Origin: JBAVQS01 sp049694275
GTDB lineage: Bacteria; Chloroflexota; Anaerolineae; UBA4142; SHND01
Assembly (NCBI GenBank): GCA_049694275.1
Contig: JBAVQS010000305.1
Span: forward strand, 1-15,479
Direction: 5' to 3'
DNA: 15,479 nt
In this document: positions 1 through 7,056 of the stretch, piece by piece
How the letters are laid out: each line of letters opens with the position of its first letter
How positions within the stretch are numbered: position 1 is the stretch's first letter
The notes under the pieces: generated by a model
Databases searched by the model: none
What the model was told of the DNA's origin: nothing
What the model saw: the letters and a program-made list of their open reading frames with translations, nothing else
Translations under genes and position numbers: made by a program

Positions 1-379
1 CGCGCGCCGCATATTCCCACTCCGGCTCGGTCGGGAGGCGATAGGTCACGCCGTCGCGTGCGCCCAGCCAGTTACAGAACGCGACCGCCTCGTACCAGGT
101 AATGCCGACGACCGGCTGCGCCGGGGAACTGAAACGCGGGTCGCCCCAGAAAGCGGGATAGGGCTGAGGCCGCGCCTGGTACGCCTTCCAGCCCATCGCG
201 GTCCAGTATTGCGGGGAGGCATACCCGCCGTCACGCACAAACGCGGCGAACTCGGCATTGGTCACCGGGAATTTGCCCATACGGAAGGCGGGCATCTCGA
301 TGCGCTGCTGCGGCCCCGCCTCGCTCAGCCGTGCATCGCCCATGATGAGGAGACCGGAAGGAATGGAAATCAGGTCCAT
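1..379 (-). CDS. FGE-sulfatase (SUMF1/formylglycine-generating-enzyme-like) domain protein, 3' end outside window
   Basis: Read on the minus strand from ATG at 379, this gives 126 codons without a stop, running off the left edge. The N-terminus MDLISIPSGLLIMGD is the usual opening of the FGE-sulfatase fold. It is followed by MGKFPVTNAEFAAFV, then GITWYEAVAFCNWLGAR and YRLPTEPEWEYAAR, the most conserved block of the family. Members include the copper-dependent sulfatase-maturing formylglycine-generating enzyme, ergothioneine-type EgtB and many proteins of unknown role. The catalytic cysteines of true FGE lie further C-terminal, so activity cannot be judged. There is no signal peptide, and the domain begins at residue 1. 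The frame is open upstream of the ATG, so an earlier non-ATG start overlapping the permease gene is possible. No good Shine-Dalgarno is visible. The 31-nt gap to the upstream permease gene suggests co-transcription. Confidence 0.88.
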   Translation of the reverse strand, partial: MDLISIPSGLLIMGDARLSEAGPQQRIEMPAFRMGKFPVTNAEFAAFVRDGGYASPQYWTAMGWKAYQARPQPYPAFWGDPRFSSPAQPVVGITWYEAVAFCNWLGARDGVTYRLPTEPEWEYAAR

Positions 380-382
380 AGG

Positions 383-401
383 TGGGATAGACAAGGAAAC
401 A
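383..401. repeat. 19-nt degenerate dispersed repeat, copy 1
   Basis: TGGGATAGACAAGGAAACA here matches TGGGATAGACAGGGGAACA at 6957-6975 at 17 of 19 positions. Both copies sit in gene-boundary DNA: this one between the permease stop and the FGE-like start, the other downstream of the gamma-glutamyltransferase gene. It may be a remnant of a low-complexity intergenic element. Two copies are too few to define a family. Confidence 0.4.
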
Positions 402-410
402 GGTAAGAGG

Positions 411-2210
411 TCATAGTCCATATTCCAACGGCAGCAACAGTAAAAAGGTGGCGAGCAAGAGCAGGCACAAGAGCAGGCCAACGCGAAAGTAATCGCCGAA
501 TTTGTAACCGCCGGGCCCCATGACCAGGATGTTGACCGGATGCCCGAGCGGCGTGAGAAAAGCCATGGAACAGGCCAGCGCCACCCCTAGCGAAAAGGTC
601 CGGGCATCGGCGTGAACCTGCTGCGCCGCGCTGATGGCAATCGGGGCGAGAATGACGATGGTCGCCTGCCCACTCATCACCTGGGTCAGCACAAGGGCAA
701 CCACCATCAGACCGGCCAGCACGACGAGCGGCGTCCATGCGCCGAGCGCGGCGACGATCAGGTTGGCGACCAGCGCGGCGGTCCCGGTCTTGATCATCGC
801 CACCCCCGCGGGCAGCATCCCGGCGATGAGAAAGATCACCTTCCACTCGATGGCCTGATAAGCCTCGTCCATCGTCAGCGCTCCGACCAGCACCATCCCG
901 AGCGCGCCCGCCAGCATCGCTTCGGCAATCTGCAGGACGCCGAGCGCGCTGAGCACCATCGCCGCCGCCATGATGGCGACGACCCAGAGACCTTTGGAAC
1001 GGCGCAGCGGCTGGTCGCTCTCGCCGGATAAAACGATAAACTCGGGCTCGCTCTGCAGGACGTGGATGCCCTGCCGTGGGCCCAACACCAAAAGCGCATC
1101 CCCCTGTTGCAGCGGCATCTCGCCCACCCCCACGCGCCGCGGTCGCCCCTCACGCCAGATGGCAACCACGCTCAGGCCATATTTTTCACGGAAATGGATA
1201 TCCCGCACGGTCTTGCCCAGAGCGCCCGAGCGGGGCGCCAGCGCCAGCTCGAACAACCCGATGCTTTCCGAGTTCAGGGGATTGAGCACCCCGGATGCGG
1301 ATTGAATCTCGAGTCCGCGCCGGGTCAATAACTCGACCTGTTCGCTGCGCGCCTGCATAAAGAGCAGATCGCCCGCGTGCAAATACTCGCCGGGGGGCGG
1401 CGCCAGGCGCGATTTCCCATCCTCGATGATCGCAATCACATTGACACCCAGCTCGCGTCCCAACCCCGCTTGCGCCAGCGTGCGCCCGACCAGCGGCGAG
1501 GTCACGGGCACCAGCGCGTGCATCCAGCGCTCGCGTAATCCATAAATATCCTCCAGCGGGCCGCGCGCGGCCTGCATCAGCCGCTGCCAATCGGAGGGGG
1601 CGCGCCGCGGGAGGAGCCGGCGGCCGAGCAGGAGCATATAGACCACGCCGACCAGCACGGCCGGGATGCCAATCGGAAGGAAATCGAGCAGCTCGAATCC
1701 GGGGAGACCGTTATCGCGCAGCGACGAGCTGACCAGGATATTGACCGTCGTCAGGAGCGTCGCCATCCCACCGAGCAGAGTGCCAAACGCGAGGGGCATC
1801 ATCAACTTGCCGGGCGAGATCTTGCGCTCGCTGGCGATCCCGACTGCAACGGGCAGAAGGACCGCGCCGGCGGCGATATTATTCATGAACAGCGAGAGCA
1901 AGGCGCCTGAGAGCATCAACACGACAAGCATTTGCCCCTCGGCGCGCCCGCCGAGCCGGACGAGCCACGCGCCGAGGGTACGCGTGACCCCGGTCTTTTC
2001 GAGGGCCGCGGTCAGAATAAAGATCGCGAGGATGGTGATGACCGCCGGGCGGCTAAAACCCGATAGGGCTTCCGTCGGCGTCAGGATGCCGCTCACGCCG
2101 AACACAGTGAGGACCAACAGGGCGACCAGGTCCGGCCGCAATTTTTCGGTGATAAACAGGATGGCGGCGGCGAAGAGAACCGCGAGGACAAAAGCAATCG
2201 TACCCGTCAT
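411..2210 (-). CDS. SLC13-family permease with two internal RCK_C (TrkA-C) domains
   Basis: A 599-aa inner-membrane transporter of the divalent anion:Na+ symporter/CitMHS superfamily. Residues 1-200 form the first membrane half, with LFMNNIAAG (108-115) and ATLLTTVNILVSS (150-162), the first of the paired substrate/Na+-binding hairpins. Residues 228-300 and about 315-395 are two soluble RCK_C domains (each ending in a GDxLxxxG-type strand: AGDLLFMQA, QGDALLVLG), which probably bind a regulatory ligand. Residues 405-599 form the second membrane half with MSGQATIVILAP (512-523) and FLTPLGHPVNILVMGPGGY (551-569), a near-diagnostic motif of this subfamily. The length is normal for the family. Substrate cannot be read: dicarboxylate, sulfate and other anions are all known. 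It is transcribed divergently from the NUDIX gene, from a -10 box at 2245-2240, and is followed closely by the FGE-like gene. Confidence 0.9.
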   Translation of the reverse strand: MTGTIAFVLAVLFAAAILFITEKLRPDLVALLVLTVFGVSGILTPTEALSGFSRPAVITILAIFILTAALEKTGVTRTLGAWLVRLGGRAEGQMLVVLMLSGALLSLFMNNIAAGAVLLPVAVGIASERKISPGKLMMPLAFGTLLGGMATLLTTVNILVSSSLRDNGLPGFELLDFLPIGIPAVLVGVVYMLLLGRRLLPRRAPSDWQRLMQAARGPLEDIYGLRERWMHALVPVTSPLVGRTLAQAGLGRELGVNVIAIIEDGKSRLAPPPGEYLHAGDLLFMQARSEQVELLTRRGLEIQSASGVLNPLNSESIGLFELALAPRSGALGKTVRDIHFREKYGLSVVAIWREGRPRRVGVGEMPLQQGDALLVLGPRQGIHVLQSEPEFIVLSGESDQPLRRSKGLWVVAIMAAAMVLSALGVLQIAEAMLAGALGMVLVGALTMDEAYQAIEWKVIFLIAGMLPAGVAMIKTGTAALVANLIVAALGAWTPLVVLAGLMVVALVLTQVMSGQATIVILAPIAISAAQQVHADARTFSLGVALACSMAFLTPLGHPVNILVMGPGGYKFGDYFRVGLLLCLLLLATFLLLLPLEYGL

Positions 2211-2239
2211 GGCGATGAACCCATACCGTGGATGATACC

Positions 2240-2245
2240 ATTATA
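2240..2245 (-). promoter_or_regulatory. -10 box of the SLC13 permease gene
   Basis: The minus strand reads TATAAT at 2245-2240, about 30 nt before the ATG at 2210, giving an expected leader near 23 nt. No clear TTGACA-like -35 exists at 16-18 bp (GAATGG at 17 bp), so it may need an activator. The box lies inside the left arm of an inverted repeat shared with the divergent promoter. Confidence 0.6.
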
Positions 2246-2281
2246 TCGCAACATTGTTTTTGCCATTCAGTTGCGCTATAA
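2241..2281. repeat. Inverted repeat spanning the divergent promoters, possible operator
   Basis: TTATATCGCAAC (2241-2252) and GTTGCGCTATAA (2270-2281) are inverted copies with one mismatch in 12, separated by 17 nt. Each arm contains most of one -10 box, so on either strand the start region reads GTTGCGNTATAAT. The dyad fits a shared binding site for a dimeric regulator of both divergent genes, or simply two similar promoters placed back to back. Confidence 0.55.
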
Positions 2282-2282
2282 T
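2254..2282 (+). promoter_or_regulatory. Promoter of the NUDIX hydrolase gene
   Basis: TTGTTT (2254-2259), a 17-bp spacer and a perfect TATAAT (2277-2282). The expected start of transcription is near 2289-2290, only about 20 nt before ATG 2310. This rules out an upstream in-frame ATG at 2232 as the translation start. Confidence 0.65.
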
Positions 2283-2309
2283 CGCCGGGATTTCTTGAGC
2301 TATTTATGT

Positions 2310-2969
2310 ATGAATGATCTCGCTTCGCAGGTCCACTTGTGGACACAGCAATTGCGCGCCATTGCTATGACCGGACTGGCATTCAATCCGCCGACGTATG
2401 ATCGCGAACGGTACGAGGAGCTGCTCCGGCTGGCGGCGGAGATGGCCGCGACGGATGGCGCCGTGCAGGCCGATGCCCGATTGGCCCAACAGCTTTATGC
2501 AAGCTGGCGCGCCCAGGTACAGCCCGGCGCCCGCGGCTATGTGACGCCGAAAGTGGGCGTCGGCGCGGTCGTGTTCAACGCGCAGGATGAGCTGTTGCTC
2601 ATTCAACGCCCCAGCGGCTACTGGCTCTATCCCACCGGCTGGGCGGACATTGGTTATGCCCCGGCAGAGGTCGCCGTCAAAGAGGTTGCCGAAGAGACGG
2701 GGTTGCAAGCCACGCCGCTGCGGCTCATGGCGGTGTATGACGTCCGTCACCCCGCGGAATCGGACATCGAGAACCATCTCTACAGCCTGGTGTTCTACTG
2801 CCGCCTCGACGGGGGGACGCTCAACCGCCATCCGCTGGAAACGCTCGATGCCGGATTCTTTCCCCGGGACCATCTGCCCCAACCGCTCGCCCGCGATGGC
2901 CTGGGCTGGGTGGAACATGCGTGGGCCGCGCGGCGCGGCGACCTTGAGACCTTTTTCGACCGGCCATGA
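2310..2969 (+). CDS. NUDIX hydrolase with Nudix_hydro_N domain (CDP-choline pyrophosphatase/ADP-ribose type)
   Basis: A 219-aa protein. Residues 1-60 match the helical Nudix_hydro_N domain, with LRAIAMTGLAF and YDRERYEELLRLAAEM. The NUDIX fold follows from about residue 77 (TPKVGVGAVVFNAQDELLL). The NUDIX box is residues 110-132: G110, then K124-E125 and E128-E129 supply the metal-binding glutamates. Y116 replaces the first Glu and K124 the Arg; GWAD.G....AE...KE..EETG is usual for this subfamily, so this is not a defect. Known relatives hydrolyse CDP-choline or ADP-ribose; the substrate here is unproven. ATG 2310 was chosen over ATG 2232 because the promoter lies between them. No Shine-Dalgarno is evident. 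A REP-like hairpin follows directly after the stop. Confidence 0.88.
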   Translation: MNDLASQVHLWTQQLRAIAMTGLAFNPPTYDRERYEELLRLAAEMAATDGAVQADARLAQQLYASWRAQVQPGARGYVTPKVGVGAVVFNAQDELLLIQRPSGYWLYPTGWADIGYAPAEVAVKEVAEETGLQATPLRLMAVYDVRHPAESDIENHLYSLVFYCRLDGGTLNRHPLETLDAGFFPRDHLPQPLARDGLGWVEHAWAARRGDLETFFDRP

Positions 2970-2972
2970 ATG

Positions 2973-3000
2973 GTAGGGCGAGCCGGCGGTTCGCCCCTAC
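2973..3000. repeat. REP-like palindrome in the NUDIX/oxidoreductase gap
   Basis: GTAGGGCGAGCC (2973-2984) pairs with GGTTCGCCCCTAC (2988-3000) with one bulged C and one G-U pair, around a 3-nt loop. It begins 4 nt after the stop codon and fills half of the 54-nt gap. No T-tract follows, so it is a poor intrinsic terminator; it resembles a dispersed REP-type unit or an RNA-stabilising stem. Confidence 0.6.
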
Positions 3001-3023
3001 TCGACCCTACGGAAACACGAAAC

Positions 3024-4193
3024 ATGAAAACCTATGATGTGATCGTGATTGGCGGCGGCGTCATCGGCGCGGCGAGCGCCTTTTTCTCCGGCCGCACGGG
3101 ATTGAAAACCGTCCTGCTGGAAAAACGTCCGGCGCTTGGCACGCTGACCACCTCGGCAAGCCTGGCCGCGTTCCGCGCCCAGTTCGGCGAGGCCGAGAAC
3201 ATTGCCATGATGCTGGAGAGCATCGCCTTTTTTGAAAACATACGCGAGCGCACCGGCCTGCCGGATGCCGATATCCAGTTGGCGCAGCAGGGTTATTTGT
3301 TCGTCACAACGGCGGCGGAAGGATATGAAACCGCGCGTCGGCGCGTCGAGCTGCAGCGGTCGCTCGGTTTGCACGATGTCGAGTTGTGGAACGGCGAGGA
3401 GGCGCGCCGGCATTTTCCATTTCTCAGCCCCGAGGTTACGGCGGCCTCCTTTCGCGCTCGCGACGGCTGGCTCAGCCCGCACGAGCTCACCTATTGCTAT
3501 GCGCGAGGAAGCGGCGCCGAAATCCATTTGGAGACGAGCGTGGAGGCGCTTCTGGTCGAGGGAAACCGCGTCTATGGAGTGCAGAGCTCACTAGGCGAAA
3601 TCCATGCGCCGCGGGTCGTCGTCGCCGCCGGCCCCTTTGCGCAGAATCTCTTGCGCCCGCTCGGCATTCACCTGCCGATCGACCTGGTGCGCCGCCAGCG
3701 CGCCGCCGTCAAGGCGCACCCCCTCATCCCGCACCACGCGCCGATGACCATCGACAGCGATACCGGCGCGCACTGGCGCCCCGACGGACAGGGCGCGGTC
3801 CTCGCCTGGGCGTTGCCAGAGGCGCCGGGCGAACCGCGGGAAGAGGTCCTCCCGGATTGGGATTTTCCGGCGGTGGTGCTCGACGGCGTCGCCCGCATCG
3901 CGCCCTTTTGGGCGGAGGTGGGAGAGCATCTTCACCGGACGGACCTGGACGTTCGGGCCGGCCAGTATGACATGACGCCGGACGCCAAGCCCATCATCGG
4001 CCCGCACCCGGAATGGCAGGGCCTCTACCTCAACTGTGGATACAGCGGGCATGGGGTCATGGCGAGCGCCGGCGGCGGACGCATCCTGGGCGATCTGCTG
4101 GCCGGCCGGCAGAACCCTACGGACAATCCATTCCGCCTGGTCCGGTTCGCGGAAAACGTGGGCAAGCCGGTGAGCGAAAAGATGGTGCTGTAG
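3024..4193 (+). CDS. FAD-dependent oxidoreductase, DAO family (glycine/sarcosine oxidase-like)
   Basis: A 389-aa cytoplasmic flavoprotein. The N-terminus MKTYDVIVIGGGVIGAASAF carries the GxGxxG dinucleotide-binding motif (G10-G15) and LLEKRPALGTLTTSASLAAF, the usual DAO spacing with the acidic ribose-binding residue E. The C-terminal block DMTPDAKPIIGPHPE...GLYLNCGYSGHGVMASAGGGR is characteristic of glycine oxidase, sarcosine oxidase beta and related amine dehydrogenases. These enzymes oxidise a secondary or primary amine of an amino acid to an imine, passing electrons to oxygen or another acceptor; the exact substrate cannot be read. ATG 3024 starts the flavin motif at the expected position; an in-frame ATG at 2970 would translate the REP-like palindrome and is rejected. 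A weak GGAAA precedes the start. The next gene begins 34 nt downstream. Confidence 0.9.
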   Translation: MKTYDVIVIGGGVIGAASAFFSGRTGLKTVLLEKRPALGTLTTSASLAAFRAQFGEAENIAMMLESIAFFENIRERTGLPDADIQLAQQGYLFVTTAAEGYETARRRVELQRSLGLHDVELWNGEEARRHFPFLSPEVTAASFRARDGWLSPHELTYCYARGSGAEIHLETSVEALLVEGNRVYGVQSSLGEIHAPRVVVAAGPFAQNLLRPLGIHLPIDLVRRQRAAVKAHPLIPHHAPMTIDSDTGAHWRPDGQGAVLAWALPEAPGEPREEVLPDWDFPAVVLDGVARIAPFWAEVGEHLHRTDLDVRAGQYDMTPDAKPIIGPHPEWQGLYLNCGYSGHGVMASAGGGRILGDLLAGRQNPTDNPFRLVRFAENVGKPVSEKMVL

Positions 4194-4216
4194 CCAAAGC
4201 GGATGGGGTTATGTGA

Positions 4217-4222
4217 TACAAT
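4217..4222 (+). promoter_or_regulatory. -10 box for a probably leaderless transcript
   Basis: TACAAT at 4217-4222 ends 5 nt before ATG 4228. Transcription from it would begin at or within 1-2 nt of the start codon. No recognisable -35 lies at 16-18 bp, and no Shine-Dalgarno precedes the ATG, which agrees with a leaderless message. Confidence 0.5.
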
Positions 4223-4227
4223 AAAGT

Positions 4228-4680
4228 ATGGCTCGAGTCGAAAGAATCTGTCCGAATTGTGGGACGAGCAATGCGAGCGTCCGGGAGCAGTGCCGGAAAT
4301 GCGGGACCCGGCTCTCTCTCCATGCCCCACGCGAGGACAACCTTCCAGGTCGGAGCAAAGGGGTCAGGACTGTTGCGCTGGTCCTCTCGGCCGGGGCGAT
4401 TATTGCACGCACCGGGTTGCGCCTGTTTGTCAAGCAGGTTCTCCCGCGAATCGCCCGGATGAGGTCGGAAAAGCCATCGCACATGACCATCGACTATTCG
4501 CCGCGCCAGCCCCCTGTTGAGAATGCAGAGTCCCGACAGCCAGAGTCACCCGAGCCGGATTCCAAGATCCACGGGTGGCGCGCCTGGCGCGTGCGTCATG
4601 GCGATAAACAGGCGAGTGGGTCCAAGACGGTAGAATGGAGCGTCAGCCGCCGCCGGGAGGGCGGGGCAGGAAAAGAATAA
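4228..4680 (+). CDS. Zinc-ribbon protein with one predicted membrane segment
   Basis: A 150-aa protein. The N-terminus RICPNCGTSN...EQCRKCGTRL forms a four-cysteine zinc ribbon (C8, C11, C22, C25), the common zinc_ribbon_2/DZR type. Residues about 47-70 (VRTVALVLSAGAIIARTGL and following) form one hydrophobic helix, suggesting a membrane anchor with the ribbon on the cytoplasmic side. The rest is basic and Pro/Ser/Glu-rich, probably disordered. No catalytic motif is visible, so a role as anchor, adaptor or assembly factor is inference. Its stop overlaps the next start by one base (TAATG), so the two products are probably made together. Confidence 0.72.
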   Translation: MARVERICPNCGTSNASVREQCRKCGTRLSLHAPREDNLPGRSKGVRTVALVLSAGAIIARTGLRLFVKQVLPRIARMRSEKPSHMTIDYSPRQPPVENAESRQPESPEPDSKIHGWRAWRVRHGDKQASGSKTVEWSVSRRREGGAGKE

Positions 4681-5294
4681 TGCGCAAGCGAATAGGAAAC
4701 CAGTTTCGCGAATCCTCCGCACACATGGGCGAACTGGTTGCCGATAATCTACCGAACCTGTACCCCGTCGAGGAATGGCACGCCTTTTACTGGACGATGA
4801 ACCGCGAAGGGCAACTGGAGGAGGGGCGCACAATCCTGCGATTGCCGGAGGGGACCGGTGCGGCCGCGCCCAGGGTCACGATCGGCCGGCCCGGGGTGGT
4901 TGAGAACGTACGGCGCTGGGGCGTGGCGCTCCGCGGCGGCATCCTCGAAGACATCGGCTTTGATCCCACCCCACTGCTCTCGCACGACCGGTCGCGTTTC
5001 GCGAATGACGATATCGAAGCGCTCCACCTGATTACCGACGCGACCCATTTCGACCTCCCCGGCTATTTTCTGATCGCCAGCGAAGAGCATCCCTTTCTCT
5101 TGTTCGACCCTGTGGGCGAACTCAAGGGGAGCTATACCCGGTGGTATACCTATGCGGGGGCATTGACCTTTCTGGTCAGCGAGGGCAAGGCGACCATTAG
5201 CTTTAGCCTGACGTGGCAAGAAGATAAGGAACTGTATCAGCGCGTCATGAAGGCGCTGAACGACGAATTGAAAAAGAGAAACTCTACCCCTTGA
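4680..5294 (+). CDS. Unknown protein, 204 aa
   Basis: I do not recognise this family. It is a soluble-looking alpha/beta protein with no signal peptide, membrane helix or cysteine cluster. Visible features are an aromatic N-terminal stretch (EEWHAFYWTMNREGQLEEG), the GRPGVVENVRRWGVALRGG loop, an acidic DDIEALHLITDATHFDLPGY segment, and a C-terminal helix rich in Lys and Glu. ATG 4680 is preferred over in-frame ATG 4635 because it overlaps the upstream TAA by one base and has AGGAAAAG about 6 nt upstream. The stop overlaps the next gene's TTG start (TTGA). Position in the middle of a translationally coupled trio suggests a partner of the gamma-glutamyltransferase-family enzyme, the zinc-ribbon protein, or both. 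Confidence 0.72.
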   Translation: MRKRIGNQFRESSAHMGELVADNLPNLYPVEEWHAFYWTMNREGQLEEGRTILRLPEGTGAAAPRVTIGRPGVVENVRRWGVALRGGILEDIGFDPTPLLSHDRSRFANDDIEALHLITDATHFDLPGYFLIASEEHPFLLFDPVGELKGSYTRWYTYAGALTFLVSEGKATISFSLTWQEDKELYQRVMKALNDELKKRNSTP

Positions 5295-6931
5295 ACCCCA
5301 CCTTTGATTCGCGGCGTTCCCCGGTTTATGCGCGGCACGGGATGGTCTCGACCAGCCAACCGCTTGCGGCGATGGCCGGAATCGAGATTCTGCGCGCGGG
5401 CGGGAACGCGGCGGATGCCGCAGTTGCTACCGCCGCCGCGCTCAACGTCACCGAGCCGACATCGACCGGTTTGGGCGGCGATTGCTTTGCCCTTTATTAC
5501 GATGCTCCGACTCGCCGGGTCTCTGCGCTGAACGGCTCCGGACGCGCCCCCGCCGCGCTCACCATCGACCTCGTCCGTCGCCAGGGTCTGGACGACCCGA
5601 CGGGGCACGGCCTGACCCGCAACCCCTACCACGCGCACAATGTCACCGTGCCCGGCGCGTGCGCCGGCTGGTGTGACCTGGTGGAACGGCACGGCCGCCT
5701 GCCCCTGCGCGAAGTGTTCGCGCCGGCGATTCGCCTGGCCGAGGAGGGCTATCCGGTCTCCCCCCTCACCTCGTACTTTTGGCAGCGCGGCGCGCAGCGC
5801 CAGCTCGTCAACTCGCCCGGCGGGCGCGAACTGACGATTGACGGGCGCGGCCCGCGCCCCGGCGAGATCATGCGCATGCCCACATTGGCCATGAGTTTGC
5901 GCCTGATTGCCGAAGGGGGCAAAGCGGCGTTCTATCGCGGTGAGATTGGAAGCAAGATTGCGGCAGCAGTCCAGGCTCACGGCGGCGTCCTGACAGTCGC
6001 GGACCTGGCCGCGCACGAATCCACCTGGCAAGAGCCGCTCTCGACGACCTATCGCGGCATTCGCGTCTGGGAATGTCCGCCGAACGGACAGGGGCTGGCC
6101 GCGCTCATTGCGCTCAACCTCCTCGAAGGTTATGACCTCCGGGGCCAGGCGCCGCTCGGCGTCGAGCGCCTGCACCTGCTCGTCGAGGCGCTGCGCGTCG
6201 CGTTCGCCGATACGCGCTGGTATGTGGCCGACCCGGCGTTCAACGAACTGCCGTTGGCGACGCTCACCTCGAAAGCATACGCCGGGACGCGGCGCAAGCT
6301 CATCGACCCAAGCAAGGCCACCGTGGACACCCAGCGCGGCGCGCCCATCACGAGCTCGGACACGGTTTATCTCACGGTGGTCGACGGCGAGGGAAATGCC
6401 TGCTCGTTCATCAACAGCCTCTATATGGGTTTTGGGACGGGCATTGTGCCGGAGGGGACCGGCATCAGTCTTCAAAACCGCGGCCACCTGTTTAGTCTCG
6501 ACCCGGCGCACCCCAACGCGCTCGCGCCGGGCAAGCGCCCCTATCACACGATCATTCCGGCGATGGCAACCCGGGCCGAGGATGATTCGCTGTACGCCTC
6601 GTTCGGGGTGATGGGTGGATTCATGCAGCCGCAGGGACACGTCCAGGTCATTGTGAACATGATCGACGATGGACTGGACCCACAGGCCGCACTGGACCGG
6701 CCCCGTTTTTGCCTGACCGACGCGAGACCCTCCAGCCGGGTGGAGCTGGAAGAGGGCATTCCGTTCGACACAATGGCGCAGCTCGCGCAGATGGGACACA
6801 ACATTGTCCCGGTGGGCGGCTATGCGCGCGCTGCCTTTGGCCGCGGCCAGATCATTCACCGCGACCCCGAGACCGGCGTGCTCTGCGGTGGAAGCGACCC
6901 CCGGGCAGATGGGCAGGCGGCGGGGTGGTAG
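5291..6931 (+). CDS. Gamma-glutamyltransferase family protein (Ntn hydrolase)
   Basis: A 546-aa protein of the GGT/YwrD-type Ntn-hydrolase family. These proproteins self-cleave to expose an N-terminal Thr nucleophile, then hydrolyse or transfer gamma-glutamyl groups, as in glutathione, or related amide bonds. The start YARHGMVSTSQPLAAMAG...AGGNAADAAVA and STGLGGDCF (from about residue 58) are family hallmarks. The predicted nucleophile is Thr358 in SSDTVYLTVVD, followed by GNACSFINSLYMGFGTGI and GTGISLQNRG, with PYHTIIPAM and FGVMGGFMQPQGHVQV near the C-terminus. No signal peptide is visible, so a cytoplasmic role is likely, unlike secreted GGTs. The TTG start (5291) keeps the conserved N-terminus and overlaps the upstream TGA; ATG 5342 would cut into conserved sequence. 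Confidence 0.9.
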   Translation: MNPTFDSRRSPVYARHGMVSTSQPLAAMAGIEILRAGGNAADAAVATAAALNVTEPTSTGLGGDCFALYYDAPTRRVSALNGSGRAPAALTIDLVRRQGLDDPTGHGLTRNPYHAHNVTVPGACAGWCDLVERHGRLPLREVFAPAIRLAEEGYPVSPLTSYFWQRGAQRQLVNSPGGRELTIDGRGPRPGEIMRMPTLAMSLRLIAEGGKAAFYRGEIGSKIAAAVQAHGGVLTVADLAAHESTWQEPLSTTYRGIRVWECPPNGQGLAALIALNLLEGYDLRGQAPLGVERLHLLVEALRVAFADTRWYVADPAFNELPLATLTSKAYAGTRRKLIDPSKATVDTQRGAPITSSDTVYLTVVDGEGNACSFINSLYMGFGTGIVPEGTGISLQNRGHLFSLDPAHPNALAPGKRPYHTIIPAMATRAEDDSLYASFGVMGGFMQPQGHVQVIVNMIDDGLDPQAALDRPRFCLTDARPSSRVELEEGIPFDTMAQLAQMGHNIVPVGGYARAAFGRGQIIHRDPETGVLCGGSDPRADGQAAGW

Positions 6932-6980
6932 TCGAACAGTCGTGCAGTCGGAATAGTGGGATAGACAGGGGAACAAGAAG
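6930..6980. repeat. Degenerate short repeats after the GGT-family gene, including dispersed-repeat copy 2
   Basis: Three AGTCG words occur at 6930-6934, 6938-6942 and 6946-6950, spaced 8 nt apart and starting inside the stop codon, with a degenerate fourth (AGTGG) at 6955. TGGGATAGACAGGGGAACA (6957-6975) then matches 383-401 at 17 of 19 positions. This looks like decayed simple-sequence DNA. The 142-nt gap 6932-7073 holds no gene. Confidence 0.5.
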
Positions 6981-7032
6981 ACGGGGGCAGCAGTTCTGCA
7001 AATACGGCGTTATGTAGGAGACGTAACATCAA

Positions 7033-7048
7033 GGGATAGTCCTATCCC
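7033..7048. repeat. GGGATAG/CTATCCC palindrome upstream of the PIG-L gene
   Basis: GGGATAGTCCTATCCC is an inverted repeat with 7-nt arms and a 2-nt centre. It covers the place where a -35 element would lie for the TATAAT at 7057-7062. Operator, weak hairpin or repeat remnant are all possible. The same GGGATAG/CTATCCC arms recur in the larger hairpin at 8297-8323. Confidence 0.5.
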
Positions 7049-7056
7049 CTCAATCC

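Noticed and set aside
2232..2309. Earlier ATG for the first NUDIX gene
   Set aside because: The TATAAT promoter at 2277-2282 lies inside this stretch, and the Nudix_hydro_N domain starts after ATG 2310.
6930..6950. Possible CRISPR-like array from the spaced AGTCG words
   Set aside because: The repeats are 5 nt long at 8-nt spacing with no spacers; this is simple-sequence DNA.
5237..6976. 579-codon open frame antisense to the GGT-family gene
   Set aside because: Long open antisense frames are expected in GC-rich genes with this codon use. The translation shows no family motif and the plus strand carries a full conserved enzyme.
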